A stretch of DNA of 64,000 bases from Diphasiastrum complanatum (taxonomy: Eukaryota > Streptophyta > Lycopodiopsida > Lycopodiales > Lycopodiaceae): positions 43,687,003 to 43,751,002 of the forward strand of contig CM055106.1 of the NCBI GenBank assembly GCA_029204225.1. The letters run 5' to 3'. Positions 12,013 through 22,640 of the stretch are shown in pieces. A program made the translations under genes and the position numbers. A model generated the notes under the pieces. The model ran no database searches and was not told the DNA's origin. It saw only the letters and a program-made list of their open reading frames with translations. How positions within the stretch are numbered: position 1 is the stretch's first letter; each line of letters begins with the position of its first letter.

Positions 12013-15000
12013 ATGGCTACAAATGGAGGCTACATGTTGGAAAGCAATGATAGGCTTACCTCCCTCAACTATTCTACTTGGAAAGTAAGGATGGAGTCTT
12101 TGCTTGAGATGAATGAGTTGATGGATATTGTTGTAGGTGTGGAGGAGAGACCTTTGGCACCTCAAGAACAATTGAGGTATGACAAGAGGGCAAAGAAAGC
12201 CCTTCACATGATCAAGATGAATGTGACAAATGAGCTTATCAAAGAGGTTGGTAAGTGCACATCATCTAGTGAAGCTTGGGAAGCCTTGAAGAAGGTTTAT
12301 GAATCCAAGTCTACTTCTAGAGTGTTGACTTTAAGAAGGCAAATCTTTTCTTGTATGCAAAAGAAGAGTGAGAATGGACATGCTTTTGTTTTGAGAGTTA
12401 AAGCATTGAATGATGAGTTAGCATGCATTAATGATGGCATAAATAATGAGGAGCTTGTTCAAGTGATTCTCAATGGCTTGTTGGATGATCATGCTAATCT
12501 TGTTCAAAGTTATGCTATCCAAAAATGTTTACCAAGTGTTGGAGACTTGCAAGAGGTCTTGTTGGCTGAAGAATTCAGGTTGCAAGCAAGAGTGGGAGCA
12601 TCTTCTACATCTCAAGGAGGAGAAGAGGAGGCAATGTTCTCTAAAGGCAAGTTCAAGGGCAAAGGTAAAAGCAATTGGTCTAAAGGGCAAGACCAAGGTG
12701 AGCACTCTACTTTTGGCAAAAAGAAGGATAGATCTAAGCTAAAATGTTTCTATTGTGGAGTCAAAGGGCATTTTGCTAGTGATTGTTTTAAGAAAAAGAG
12801 GGATCAAGGGGAAAAGCAAACCAATCTAACTATTGATGAGGGTGGGGATGAGCTTCTTTCAAATGATGCTTTTGTTATGTCATCTTGCTTGTTGGCTAAT
12901 CATGGAGACATTGATCCTTGGTGGATTGATAGTGGAGCCACTTCTCATATGACATATCATAAAGAGTATTTTTCATCTTTAATGGCATTTGATGGTGATA
13001 GGAAGGTAATCTATACCGCAAATGATGGTGAGTGTGCAATCAAGGGGATTGGCACAATTCCTATTTCACTTTCTACAAATAGGAATATAGAATTGAAAGA
13101 TGTTTTGCTCATTCCATCCATTACCAAGAACTTACTTAGTGTAAGCCAAATGCTTGACAAAGGATTCAAAGTTGAGTTTGATGGTGATGCTTGCTTGATC
13201 AAAAAGGGGTGTAGTATCATTGCAAAAGGGAAAAGGCAAGGGAAATTGTTCAAGCTTGATGCATGTGTTGTTGCTAACCAAGTTGGATGCATGGCAAATG
13301 AACAAATGTCAATTCAAGAGGTATGGCATAAAAGGATGGGACATCTCAACTACAAGGCCTTGGAGGTAATAGCCAAAAAGGAGGTAGTAAGGGGACTTCC
13401 CAAGTCTCTTACTTGCTTGAATCATGTTTGTGAAGAATGTGCTTTGTCTAAATCACATAGATTGCCATATACTAGATCTATATCTAGATCTAAGATGCCT
13501 TTTTCTCTCTTGCATTCGGATATTCATGGTGTTACTACAATTAGCAATGGAGGTGCTAAGATGTATGTAACTTTCATTGATGATTTTAGTAGATTTTGTT
13601 GGGTTTATCTACTAAAGAGCAAGGATGAGGTGTTTGATGTGTTTGTCAAGTTCAAAGTTGCTATTGAGACTCAATTTACAACCAAAATCAAATGCTTGAG
13701 GAGCGACAATGGTGGTGAATACATTTCTAACAAATTCAAAGCCTTTTGCGATGAGCATGGGATCAAGAGGGAGTACACATGTCCAAGAACACCACAACAA
13801 AATGGAGTGGCCGAGAGGAAGAATAGAACCTTGTGTGAGAGTGCAAAGGCAATGAGATTGAATGCTAATCTTCCTAAACCTTTTTGGAGTGATGCTTTGT
13901 TGTGTGCAAATTTCCTATGCAATAGATGGCCAAGTGTTGTATTGGAAGGAAAAACCCCTTTTGAAGCTTTGTTTGGTACGAAGCCTAATGTCAAGTTTCT
14001 AAGAACTTTTGGATGCATTTGCTACTTCAACATTACTCTTGATGATAGAACTAAGGAGGATCCATCTTCAAGAAAGGGCATTTTTGTTGGTTATAGTGAA
14101 GTAAGCAAAGCATATAGGATTTATGTTCCTTCAATCAAGAAAGTGTTCACAAGTAGGGATGTCATTTTTGATGAAAGTAACATTCCAAAAGTTGTTTCAA
14201 GTGATGATGGTGTTGTTGCAACTAATGTGCTTGATGACAATGGAGTTGATGACACATTGGATGTGGATGTTGAAGAAGCCTCTTCAAGTCAAATTCCAAG
14301 GAGAACTCCAAGGCATAAAGTGAAACCCTCAAGGCTCACTTATGATGGCAAAGGTAAGCAAGTGGTGGATGGATCCAACTATGCTTTCCTAACTTCTTTT
14401 GATGTACCTTCATGTGTAGATGAAGCAAGGCAAGAAGAGGAATGGATCCAAGCAATGGATCTTGAGTTTGAAGCACTTATGAAGAACAACACATGGAGAT
14501 TGGTGGAGCTTCCAAAGGGCAAAAGTGCAATTGGATGCAAATGGATCTTCAAGGTAAAGACAAATCAAGATGGATCTATCAACAAGTTCAAGGCAAGGTT
14601 GGTGGCTAAAGGTTATGCTCAAGAGCATGGCATTGACTATGAGGAAACCTTTGCACCCGTGGCAAAGATGGTGAGCATAAGAGTAATCATTTCCCTTGCA
14701 ACTCTTTATGGATGGGATCTTTGGCAATTAGACATTTCTAATGCTTTCTTGAATGGTGATCTTGAAGAGGAAGTCTACATGGAGCAACCCGAGAGCTATG
14801 TTTCTCATAGCAAGCCTAATCATGTGTGTTTTCTACAAAAAAGTTTGTATGGTCTTAAGCAAGCACCAAGGAGTTGGTATGCTAGGCTTAACTCTTTTCT
14901 ACTTTCTCAAAACTTCACTATGAGTGAGTATGATCATTCACTTTACTTTAGAATTAGTGCTAATGATGTTACAATCCTTCTAATTTATGTGGATGACATT

Positions 15001-15963
15001 ATTTTAAGTGGAGGGAACAAGGAAGATATAGAAGATATCAAGAAAGCACTAAAAAAGGAATTTGAAGTGCATGATCTTGGTCTTTTGAGCTATATCTTAG
15101 GAATAGAAGTAATTAGAACTTCTCAAATCACTTTTATTTCACAAGAGAAGTATGCTATTTCTATTCTCAATAGATTTCATATGGTAGATGCAAATCCTAT
15201 TGATACACCTATGGAATCACATGTAAAGCTAACTATAAGAGGTAATGAAAGATCCTTCGAGGACATTACTCTCTATAGGAAGCTAATAGGTTCTCTTATA
15301 TATCTAACCATCACAAGACCTGATTTATCTTATTGTGTTGGTAGATTAAGCCAATTCATGCAAGATCCTAGCATAGAACATTGGAAACTAGGAAAGAGGA
15401 TCTTGAGATACATCTCGGGAACAAAAGATTTTGGCATTGTTTATAGAGGCTCATCACCTAACTTATTTGGTTTTTCAGATTCAGATTTTGCAGGAGACCT
15501 TATGGATAGAAAATCCATAAATGCACATGCTATTTTCATAGGTGATGGAGCTATCTCATGGATGTCGAAGAAACAAGCAACTATATCACTTTCTTCTAGT
15601 GAGGCCGAGTACAAAGCTTTGACATCATGCACAAAGGAGATGGTGTGGATCAAGAGGATGATTATGGAGCTTCATTTGCTGGATTTTTCAGAGAGTCCAA
15701 TCATCTTTTGTGACAACCTTTCAGCCCAAAGTCTAGCAAGCAATCCGGTTTTCCATGCAAGGAGCAAACATATCGAGGTGGCTTACCATTTTGTGAGAGA
15801 ACAAGTGTTGGCAAAAGAGATCAAGCTTGAACATGTCCCATCAAAGGAATGTGTGGCTGATATCTTTACCAAAGCATTGGGAAAGGACTTATTTTTCAAG
15901 CATAGAACAAGTCTTGGTGTACTTTCTAAATCTATGCTAAAACTAGTTGAAGAGGGAGTGTGA
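12013..15963 (+). CDS. Gag-Pol polyprotein of the complete copia element
   Basis: One frame of 1316 residues. Seen in order: Gag with an N-terminal LNYSTWK segment of the kind common in plant copia Gag; CCHC zinc knuckle with C245, C248, H253, C258; aspartic protease D306-S307-G308; pre-integrase zinc region with H439, H444, C473, C476; integrase D503, D565, E601 (35 residues between the last two, as in the family); RT with D907 in QLDISNAFLNG and the YVDD box with D994-D995; RNase H from about 1150 with SDSDFAG and SSSEAEY. The product should self-cleave and make cDNA in cytoplasmic particles, then integrate it. The ATG at 12,013 is the first in frame after the leader. The TGA at 15,961-15,963 lies inside the right LTR. 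No frameshift, stop or lost active-site residue was found. Confidence 0.97.
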   Translation: MATNGGYMLESNDRLTSLNYSTWKVRMESLLEMNELMDIVVGVEERPLAPQEQLRYDKRAKKALHMIKMNVTNELIKEVGKCTSSSEAWEALKKVYESKSTSRVLTLRRQIFSCMQKKSENGHAFVLRVKALNDELACINDGINNEELVQVILNGLLDDHANLVQSYAIQKCLPSVGDLQEVLLAEEFRLQARVGASSTSQGGEEEAMFSKGKFKGKGKSNWSKGQDQGEHSTFGKKKDRSKLKCFYCGVKGHFASDCFKKKRDQGEKQTNLTIDEGGDELLSNDAFVMSSCLLANHGDIDPWWIDSGATSHMTYHKEYFSSLMAFDGDRKVIYTANDGECAIKGIGTIPISLSTNRNIELKDVLLIPSITKNLLSVSQMLDKGFKVEFDGDACLIKKGCSIIAKGKRQGKLFKLDACVVANQVGCMANEQMSIQEVWHKRMGHLNYKALEVIAKKEVVRGLPKSLTCLNHVCEECALSKSHRLPYTRSISRSKMPFSLLHSDIHGVTTISNGGAKMYVTFIDDFSRFCWVYLLKSKDEVFDVFVKFKVAIETQFTTKIKCLRSDNGGEYISNKFKAFCDEHGIKREYTCPRTPQQNGVAERKNRTLCESAKAMRLNANLPKPFWSDALLCANFLCNRWPSVVLEGKTPFEALFGTKPNVKFLRTFGCICYFNITLDDRTKEDPSSRKGIFVGYSEVSKAYRIYVPSIKKVFTSRDVIFDESNIPKVVSSDDGVVATNVLDDNGVDDTLDVDVEEASSSQIPRRTPRHKVKPSRLTYDGKGKQVVDGSNYAFLTSFDVPSCVDEARQEEEWIQAMDLEFEALMKNNTWRLVELPKGKSAIGCKWIFKVKTNQDGSINKFKARLVAKGYAQEHGIDYEETFAPVAKMVSIRVIISLATLYGWDLWQLDISNAFLNGDLEEEVYMEQPESYVSHSKPNHVCFLQKSLYGLKQAPRSWYARLNSFLLSQNFTMSEYDHSLYFRISANDVTILLIYVDDIILSGGNKEDIEDIKKALKKEFEVHDLGLLSYILGIEVIRTSQITFISQEKYAISILNRFHMVDANPIDTPMESHVKLTIRGNERSFEDITLYRKLIGSLIYLTITRPDLSYCVGRLSQFMQDPSIEHWKLGKRILRYISGTKDFGIVYRGSSPNLFGFSDSDFAGDLMDRKSINAHAIFIGDGAISWMSKKQATISLSSSEAEYKALTSCTKEMVWIKRMIMELHLLDFSESPIIFCDNLSAQSLASNPVFHARSKHIEVAYHFVREQVLAKEIKLEHVPSKECVADIFTKALGKDLFFKHRTSLGVLSKSMLKLVEEGV
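15950..15958 (+). promoter_or_regulatory. Polypurine tract (plus-strand primer)
   Basis: AAGAGGGAG directly before the right LTR. It sits inside the last codons of the polyprotein. Confidence 0.8.
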
Positions 15964-16611
15964 AAAATTGTCAACTAGTAGTATTTTCCTAACTTGAGAT
16001 TTTGTAGGCCTATGGCCAAATAAAAGTTAGAGATAGGTTCATACATGTATGTAGAGGCCCAAAGTATGTGTACACTACTTTTGAGGTCACATTAATTAGA
16101 GGAGGTCGAGTGTGGAGCTCTTCTATTGGCTCATAATTTGGTGCATTCCTATTTGACCAAATTTCTAGGTATATGGGTGAATCCTATTGGACCCCAATTT
16201 TAGCCTATCATAAGACAAGTGGCCAAGAGGCACTATGGCTGCTATAAATAGCCATCTCCACGAGTATGTACATATCTCATTTTCATTCTATTGAATGAAT
16301 GTTATGCTCTTTGAAGATCCATCTTCTTCTCTCTCACTTTTTTGTTCATATCTTGCATTCTAGCCACTAGAATTGTGATTTCTTTGTTGCTATGGCTTCA
16401 CACGTGTGAAATGCAGGTTGTAGGCTCTGAAGTACGGACAGGGACAGCAAGTTTCTGTTTGTGGAAGCTTATGATCAGATTTTGATGTTTAGTTGATGTT
16501 TAGTATGCTTAACATCACAATTTCTATCATTTTTTCAATCTAGATGTGCATAACTTCCATGGCCAAGATCTTTATGAAACTTTAGCATCTTTTGGATCTG
16601 AGTTTTTCACA
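15959..16611 (+). mobile_element. Right LTR of the complete copia
   Basis: 653 bp, TGTGAAAAA to TTTTTCACA. TATA box TATAAATA at 16,243-16,250. Followed by TATCA and then the target repeat, which has lost 8 bp (CTTTCTAA) compared with empty copies. Confidence 0.92.
16243..16250 (+). promoter_or_regulatory. TATA box in right LTR
   Basis: Same TATAAATA and surroundings as in the left LTR. It could start read-through transcription into the flanking repeats. Confidence 0.5.
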
Positions 16612-16616
16612 TATCA
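16612..16616. repeat. Target-site duplication, right copy (TATCA)
   Basis: Matches 10,967-10,971. The following bases continue the target repeat. Confidence 0.75.
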
Positions 16617-16866
16617 CACTTCAAAGCCTTAGTTAAATATATATAGAGGTGTGATATGACCTTTCTAAACTTTGAAGTCAGGTATATAAAACCTATTTTA
16701 TACACACACACACATTTATATGTATGTACATATACAAACACCCACATATGTACATATGTACACACACACACACACACCCAGTTATATGTATGTATGTATA
16801 AACACACCCACATATGTACACACACACACACCAACACATTTATATGTATGTATGTATAAACACACC

Positions 16867-16913
<47 letters not shown>

Positions 16914-17116
16914 TTATATGTATGTATGTATAAACACAGCCACATATGTACATATGTGGCTGTGTTTATACATACATACATATAAATGTGTTGGTGTGTG
17001 TGTGTATGTATGTATGTATAAACACACCCACATGTGTGTGTATGTATGTATGTATAAACACACCCACATATGTACATATGTGGGTGCGTTTATACATACA
17101 TACATATAAATGTGTT

Positions 17117-17154
<38 letters not shown>

Positions 17155-17460
17155 TGCGCGCACGCCTTTCTACACTTCAAAGCCTTAGTCAAATATAAAG
17201 AGGAAACGACCTTTCAAAATGACATATGATCTATCTAAACTTTCAAGTCAAATATATAAAACCTATACACACACATGCGCGCGCACACACCAACACATTT
17301 ATATGTATGTATATATACAAACACCCACATATGTACACATGTGGGTGTACATATGTGGGTGTGTGTATATATACATAAATATCAATGTGTTGGTGTGTGG
17401 GTGTGGGTGTGGGCGTGGGCATGTGCGTGTGCGTGTGCGTGTTTTATTTGATAAATGTCT
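16617..17460. repeat. AC/GT repeat block with long palindromes
   Basis: Runs of CA/TG, short words TATGTATG and CCCACATATG, and several near-perfect palindromes. The largest is 84 bp (16,908-16,991, centre 16,949/16,950) with 42-bp perfect arms. A second is centred at 17,073/17,074. A third, imperfect, spans about 17,285-17,400. Similar palindromes recur near 21,050 and 38,603. Between them lie 50-bp tandem words containing CTTTCTAAACTT. The Thr-His and Val-Cys open frames here are artefacts of the repeat. Confidence 0.9.
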
Positions 17461-17715
17461 GGAGGTCTATGCAAGATTTTGATTGTGAAATATCTTTTTT
17501 AAAATTTCTACGATAACAAGACAACACAAGGTGGGTGGACCCTTCATTCACAAGTTTCTATAATATTGGACATGGCTCCATATTTCAAGAGATTTGATCT
17601 CATATTAGATTCTATATCAACTTTAATAGTCATTTTCACTCGATAGATAATGTTTCTTGTGTGCATTAAGAAACCTTTAAGCCTCTAATCAATCACTGCT
17701 TCAAAAAGGGTAACA
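17461..17715. other. AT-rich spacer, no gene seen
   Basis: No repeat copy elsewhere in the window was noticed and no open frame of note. Confidence 0.4.
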
Positions 17716-18600
17716 AAACCTATTTTAAGACATCCAGCTGGTACCTGCCACCATCCCACCACACAATACTGCGCAAGTTAGCACAGTGAGGAACGCGGAT
17801 AATTCGTAAAAGACAAGACTAAAAGTTAATCGTCTATTACCAGAAAGAACAACTAGAAAGATCAGACAAAATGAAGAACAAGCATAGCAATATTGACATA
17901 GATCTGAACGCACAACAATGAACTGTATCAGATTAAGTATATCAAGTATACAAGTCAATAATGCAATAGAGCACAATACAATAGCGGACGAAATCGCATG
18001 CTCTACGAAGCTTATTTCAATCTATAAAAAGGAATAAAACCTTAATTCTGACAAAATGAAGAATCAATGCACAAGGCATCTACTTCATCTATGTCGTCTT
18101 CTTCTTGGTTTCATCAACCTCATCCATTCCAATACTCAGATGGTATACAATATATATATGCATGATATTACAGGTGTGTAGATGTGAAAGTATAGAGTGG
18201 ATGTGCTGTCAAAAGAGATCGCGGATGGCTACAGTCATTGTCCAATCTGTTAGCGCAATTGCATGGGGTGAGCGTGAAAAGGGTGCGACGTCAGTCAGTA
18301 TTGAAGTGAACGTTGGTGATGATGCGAAAAGTGCGTCACTTCTTATGAACAGCATTAGGATTAGATTTACAGGGTGCCTTTGCTTTTAGGGCACCTTTGG
18401 CATTCTGTAAGATAGTGTCCCCTTTTTGCCTGTCACCATAACCTGTGTAAGAACACAGTGTCACGATTCATTTGTCTTTTGTTCGTCTGTGGAAATTTGC
18501 GTGTAAATATGCAGACTGCGTGACAACGTTAGTAAATATGCAGCATAAATGGAGGCAGATTAAAATGAGATTTAGGAGAGTAGAAGGAGTAAATCCAACA
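17716..18600 (-). mobile_element. LTR-A, minus strand
   Basis: Reverse complement starts TGTTGG at 18,600, next to a purine tract (18,601-18,612 on the other strand), and runs to the same end as 3780-4665 and 48,671-49,560. It is part of the left arm of the large inverted repeat. Confidence 0.8.
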
Positions 18601-18606
18601 CCCCCC

Positions 18607-19304
18607 TTAATCTGGATCTGTGAATGCCTTGATCTTCAGATTGAGCAACGCACAAAATCTGTTGTGTGCATTAACGCTGAGTGCTTTCGTGAAAATGTCT
18701 GCAACCATGTCCTTTGTTCTGAAGTACGTTAAGCTTACCTCTCTGTTGAGAACCTTGCCCCTAATGTAGAGATATCTTTTCTCAATGTGCTTACTCCTAG
18801 AACAAAATCTAGGGTCGGCCGATAAGGCAATAGTAGTTTGGTTATCACAAAATAAAATTGTAGGGATGTACTGATACAAATTGATGTCTGACAGCAAACT
18901 TCTCAACCAAAATGCTTCCTTAATAGATTGAGAAACAACAATATATTCTGCTTCAGTATAAAAAAGTGCGATAGAGGTTCACTTACGATTATTCCACAAA
19001 ATGGGACCGTCGTTGAGGAAGAATGTAAATCCAGATGTGGAATTACAATTTTCTGCATCTCCTCCCTAGCTTGCATTTGAATAACTACTGAGCTGATGAA
19101 GATTGTCATTGCTGACATCTCCATAGCAGATGCACTGGTCCATGGTAGCTGAAAAATATCTCTTGACTCGAATAAGAGCCTTCCAATGGATAATTTCAGG
19201 ATTAGCCATGTATTGGCTGAGTGAGCTAACAACAAAAGAGATATCCCGTCTTGTACAGACCATTGCGTACATGACAGATTCTTGGTTTCATCAACCTCAT
19301 CCAC
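18607..19304 (-). pseudogene. copia family A RT/RNase H fragment, minus strand
   Basis: Same gene piece as unit 4 of the array: RT end, RNase H and the MVADIFTKAL tail. It has the shared TAG after YSNAS. The Trp of RYF(W)AT is Ser (FSAT). The upstream end is the shared AACCAAGAA breakpoint. Confidence 0.85.
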
Positions 19305-19309
19305 TCGAA

Positions 19310-19780
19310 TACCCAGATGGTATCCAATATATATATATACATGATATTATAGGTGTGCAGATGTGAAAGTACAGAGTGGATGTATTATCTGTAAGAGACC
19401 GTGGGTGGGTGCAGTCATTGTCCAATCTATTAGCACAGCTGCATGTGGTGAGCTTGAAAAGGGTGCGGCGTCAGTCAGTACTGAAGTGAACGTTGGTGAT
19501 GATGCGAAAAGTGCGTCACTTCTCATGAACAGCCTTAGGATTAGATTTACAAGGTGCCTTTGCTTTTAGGGCACCTTTGGCATTCTGTAAGATAGTGTCG
19601 CCTTTTCGCCTGTCACCATAACTTGTGTAAGAACACAGCGTCGCGATTCGTTCGCCTTTTCTTCGTCTATGCGAATTTGCGTGTAAATATGCAGACTGCG
19701 TGATAACGTTAGTAAATATGCACCATGAGTGGAGGCAGACTAAAATGGGATTTAGGAGAGTAGAAGGAGTAAATCCAACA
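19310..19780 (-). mobile_element. LTR-A fragment, minus strand
   Basis: Reverse complement starts TGTTGG at 19,780 and ends at the shared breakpoint. To its right is family F sequence; the junction (CTGTCTTGCATGACACAATC side) is the same as at about 21,391 and 47,858, so the three junctions descend from one. Confidence 0.75.
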
Positions 19781-20880
19781 CTGTCTTGCATGACACAATC
19801 TCTCTATGTAGTGCATTTACCTTTAAGTTTCAATACCAATAAGATCTTAGAGATTGTCTGGCTTGTTAATATCGATTATGAAGAATATCTCAATAATCAC
19901 AAATCATATCCTTTTATTAACTTTAAGGTTTGAAGCTTGACTCCACTTGTGTGCATTGGAAAGGACGTATAAGAGAAAAATCAATCAACGTTTCAATGTG
20001 TCTCTCATCGATTGTAATGAAGAATATAGGAGTTGCATTGTCAAATGAGATTTCCATTCCATGTGTTCTTTTGATTAAGAAATGGACAAATGTATCATTG
20101 ATGTTAAACAACATCAATTTATTGCATGCACAAATTCATACTTATTTTAAGTATCTAATTAATGCTTATGCTAGAGACAAAAGCATGCATGTTATCAAAG
20201 GCTTAGTTTATAGTGAGATGTTTTAATTCCACCTTTTTATAATGGGAATTGTACAAAGCAAATTACAAGTTTTTTATTTGGAGATTGTTTTTCTTACTTG
20301 CGTTCTACAATATAGGAAAAAAAAAATCATACACATCGCAATTATCACCATGGACAAGCGTTGTTTTATCTAATATGTAAACTTTCAAATGCTCTTCATT
20401 TGCAATAAGCTATTGTAAAAAAGGTATTATGCTAGTGTTCATGAATTTTAGGAAATGGATTCCCATATTAAGATATGAGCAACAATGTTGATGATTGTTA
20501 GCACAAATTTTCAACGTATCAATGCAAGAAAATACAAATATTGCATGCATGTCACCAATGATCAAAACATATTGTGCGGAAAGAGATTCATATTTTGATG
20601 TTGTTTCAAAGAAAAACATATGGATAGATACTTAAAATATTACATATTCATATGCTTTATTGAAGGGTTGACGATGGTTGCAGCTCTAGATATTTCAGTT
20701 TGCTAAGGAGGAAGAAAATTACTCTGTTAAAGTTTGACATAAATCCAACCACATTATTGTTGTTTAAGGTTTTCAAGGGTGTACAGTACCTATTTCGACT
20801 CTCTATGTGTCTTAATTTTACGTTACAATTCTTGGTTTAATTCCTTGTCGGCTCATTGCCATCTCTATTCACATCAATAC
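19781..20880 (-). repeat. Repeat family F, longest minus-strand copy
   Basis: Order on the minus strand: an LRHLES-like piece, a 69-codon open frame (20,619 to 20,410), then a 64-codon frame (20,117 to 19,923). Both frames are kept in other copies (34,318; 35,918; 40,846 and 21,728; 29,323; 36,300; 47,522). I do not recognise the protein. The segment could be part of a transposable element or a captured gene. Separate frames and stops show that no copy here encodes a long protein. Confidence 0.55.
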
Positions 20881-20939
20881 TATAGTAGTCTCTTGACATT
20901 TTGAAAGGTCATTTTCTCTTTATATTTGACTAAGGCTTT

Positions 20940-20964
20940 GAAGTGTAGAAATTCGTGCGTGCGT

Positions 20965-21007
<43 letters not shown>

Positions 21008-21090
21008 AACACATTTATATGTATGTATGTATAAACACACCCACATATGTACATATGTGGGTGTGTTTATACATACATACATATAAAACA
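20940..21090. repeat. AC/GT palindrome
   Basis: Centre at 21,050/21,051 with 37-bp perfect arms, flanked by a CA run. Same family as at 16.9 kb. Confidence 0.9.
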
Positions 21091-21099
21091 TATGTGGGT

Positions 21100-21391
21100 G
21101 TGGTTGGGGATGATGCGAAAAGTGCGTCACTTCTTATGAACAGCCTTAGGATTAGATGTACAAGGTGCCTTTGCTTTTAGGGCAGCTTTGGCATTCTATA
21201 AGATAGTGTCCCCTTTTCACTTGTCACCATAACCTGTGTAAGAACACAGTGTCACGATTCGTTCGCCTTTTCTTCGTCTGTGCGAATTTGCTTGTAGATA
21301 TGCAGACTGCGTGACAACGTTAGTAAATATGCAGCATGAATGGAGGCAGACTAAAATGGGATTTAGGAGAGTAGAAGGAGTAAATCCGATA
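21100..21391 (-). mobile_element. LTR-A fragment, minus strand
   Basis: Matches the first 290 bp of LTR-A, joined on the right to family F as at 19,780. On the left it is broken by the AC/GT palindrome. Confidence 0.75.
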
Positions 21392-22104
21392 CTCTCTTGC
21401 ATGACACAATCTCTCTATGTAGTGCATTTACCTTTGAGTTTCAATACCAATAAGATCTTAGAGATTGTGTGGTTTGCTAATATCGGTTATGAAGAATATC
21501 TCAATAATCACAAATCATATCCTTTTATTAACTTTAATGTTTGAAGCTTGATTCCAATTGTGTGCATTGGAAAGGACGTTTAGGAGAAAAATCAATCAAC
21601 CTTTCAATGTGTCTCTCATCGATTGTAATGAAGAATATCGGAGTTGCATTGTCAAATGCGATTTCCATTCCATGTGTTCTTTTGATAAAGAAATGGACAA
21701 ATGTATCATTGATGTTAAACAACATCAATTTATTGCATGCACAAACTCATACTTATTTTAAGTATCTAATTAATGCTTATGCTTGTGTGTGTGTGTGTAT
21801 AAAATAGGCTTTATATACCTGACTTCAAAGTTTAGAAAGGTCATATCACTCCTCTATATATATTTAACTAAGGCTTTGAAGTTTAGAAAGGTGATATGTC
21901 AAACTAAAAGAGTCAAATCACTCTTGTTTCTTTAATAGATCACTATCATCAATGATGGATAGATAAGAAAGTGTCTTTGGAGTCATTAAATCATTGTGCT
22001 TTGGATAAGACAAATCGATGCCCATTTACAATAGCTTTTTATTTCAAAAATTTAATTTATATGTAATTCTCAACTCTCAATAAATCATGAAAATTTTAGC
22101 TTGT
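21392..22104. repeat. Family F piece and target-type repeat
   Basis: 21,392-21,790 is family F (minus-strand frame at 21,728 to 21,534). 21,800-22,104 is the inverted form of the repeat that hosts the young copia element. Both are mirrored at 47,136-47,858. No gene seen. Confidence 0.6.
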
Positions 22105-22568
22105 TCCTTTCCATAGGATCAGAGATTTAAGAGAGAGTGAAAGTAATTCAAGAAGTAGAGATAGTATTGAATCGTTAACTAGCGTAGTAAGATTACAACA
22201 CAAAGTGCACTATATTACTGTGAACTATTCTCGGGCCCAGGATTGTGATCTGATTGTTGTATTTAAAAAACTTAATTCAGATTATTTATTTTATTATGTG
22301 TCCTCCACTATGAATGCTTTCTCATAATTTCTCTCTCACTCACTGATATTCACTCCACGACTCGCTCATAATATCCAATCTCGAAGGAAGCATGGCTGTC
22401 CTAGACGCCTAACTGTTTCGCTCCCTTCATGGTTGTCTTTGACACTTACAAGATATTCCTCCAGTCGATCTAAGTTATAGTCTGAATCTATAGTTTGGTA
22501 AAGATCCTACTATAGTTTGCATATTTAGTTCGCTCTAATCATTCCGCATACATACAAGAAATCCAACG
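22105..22568 (+). mobile_element. LTR-B, 3' part
   Basis: Contains the AAGGAAGCATGG and CTCCCTTCATGG blocks found in other LTR-B copies and ends at about CCAACG just before a primer-binding site. The 5' part is missing. Confidence 0.7.
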
Positions 22569-22571
22569 AGC

Positions 22572-22640
22572 TGGTATCAGAGTAATACAAACCAACTAGT
22601 TGGTATCAGACCAGTTGGAACCCAACAAGTTGGTATCAAA
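22572..22640 (+). promoter_or_regulatory. Primer-binding site with two extra copies
   Basis: TGGTATCAGAG at 22,572 matches the site for initiator-Met tRNA used by most plant copia elements. TGGTATCA recurs at 22,601 and 22,631, with about 30-bp spacing. The mirrored copy at about 46,610-46,690 has all three as well. Confidence 0.75.

Larger units (their letters stand above)
10972..16611 (+). mobile_element. Complete young Ty1/copia retrotransposon
   Basis: About 5.64 kb: left LTR, a 390-bp leader, one uninterrupted Gag-Pol frame, a polypurine tract and right LTR. Domain order is Gag, zinc knuckle, protease, integrase, reverse transcriptase, RNase H, which defines copia. The LTRs differ at one seen base over 650 bp plus three bases at the 3' end, so insertion was recent. 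All catalytic motifs checked are intact, so it may be autonomous. The usual plant copia primer site (TGGTATCAGAG) is not found after the left LTR. Confidence 0.95.

Noticed and set aside
12473-15974. Other-frame and antisense open frames within the young copia gag-pol
   Set aside because: They overlap the intact 1316-codon frame and carry no motif.
16607-17482. Cys/Val/Tyr- or Thr/His-rich open frames in the AC/GT blocks (also 38,262-38,958, 20,926-21,180)
   Set aside because: Frames exist on both strands because CA/TG repeats have no stops; composition follows the repeat.
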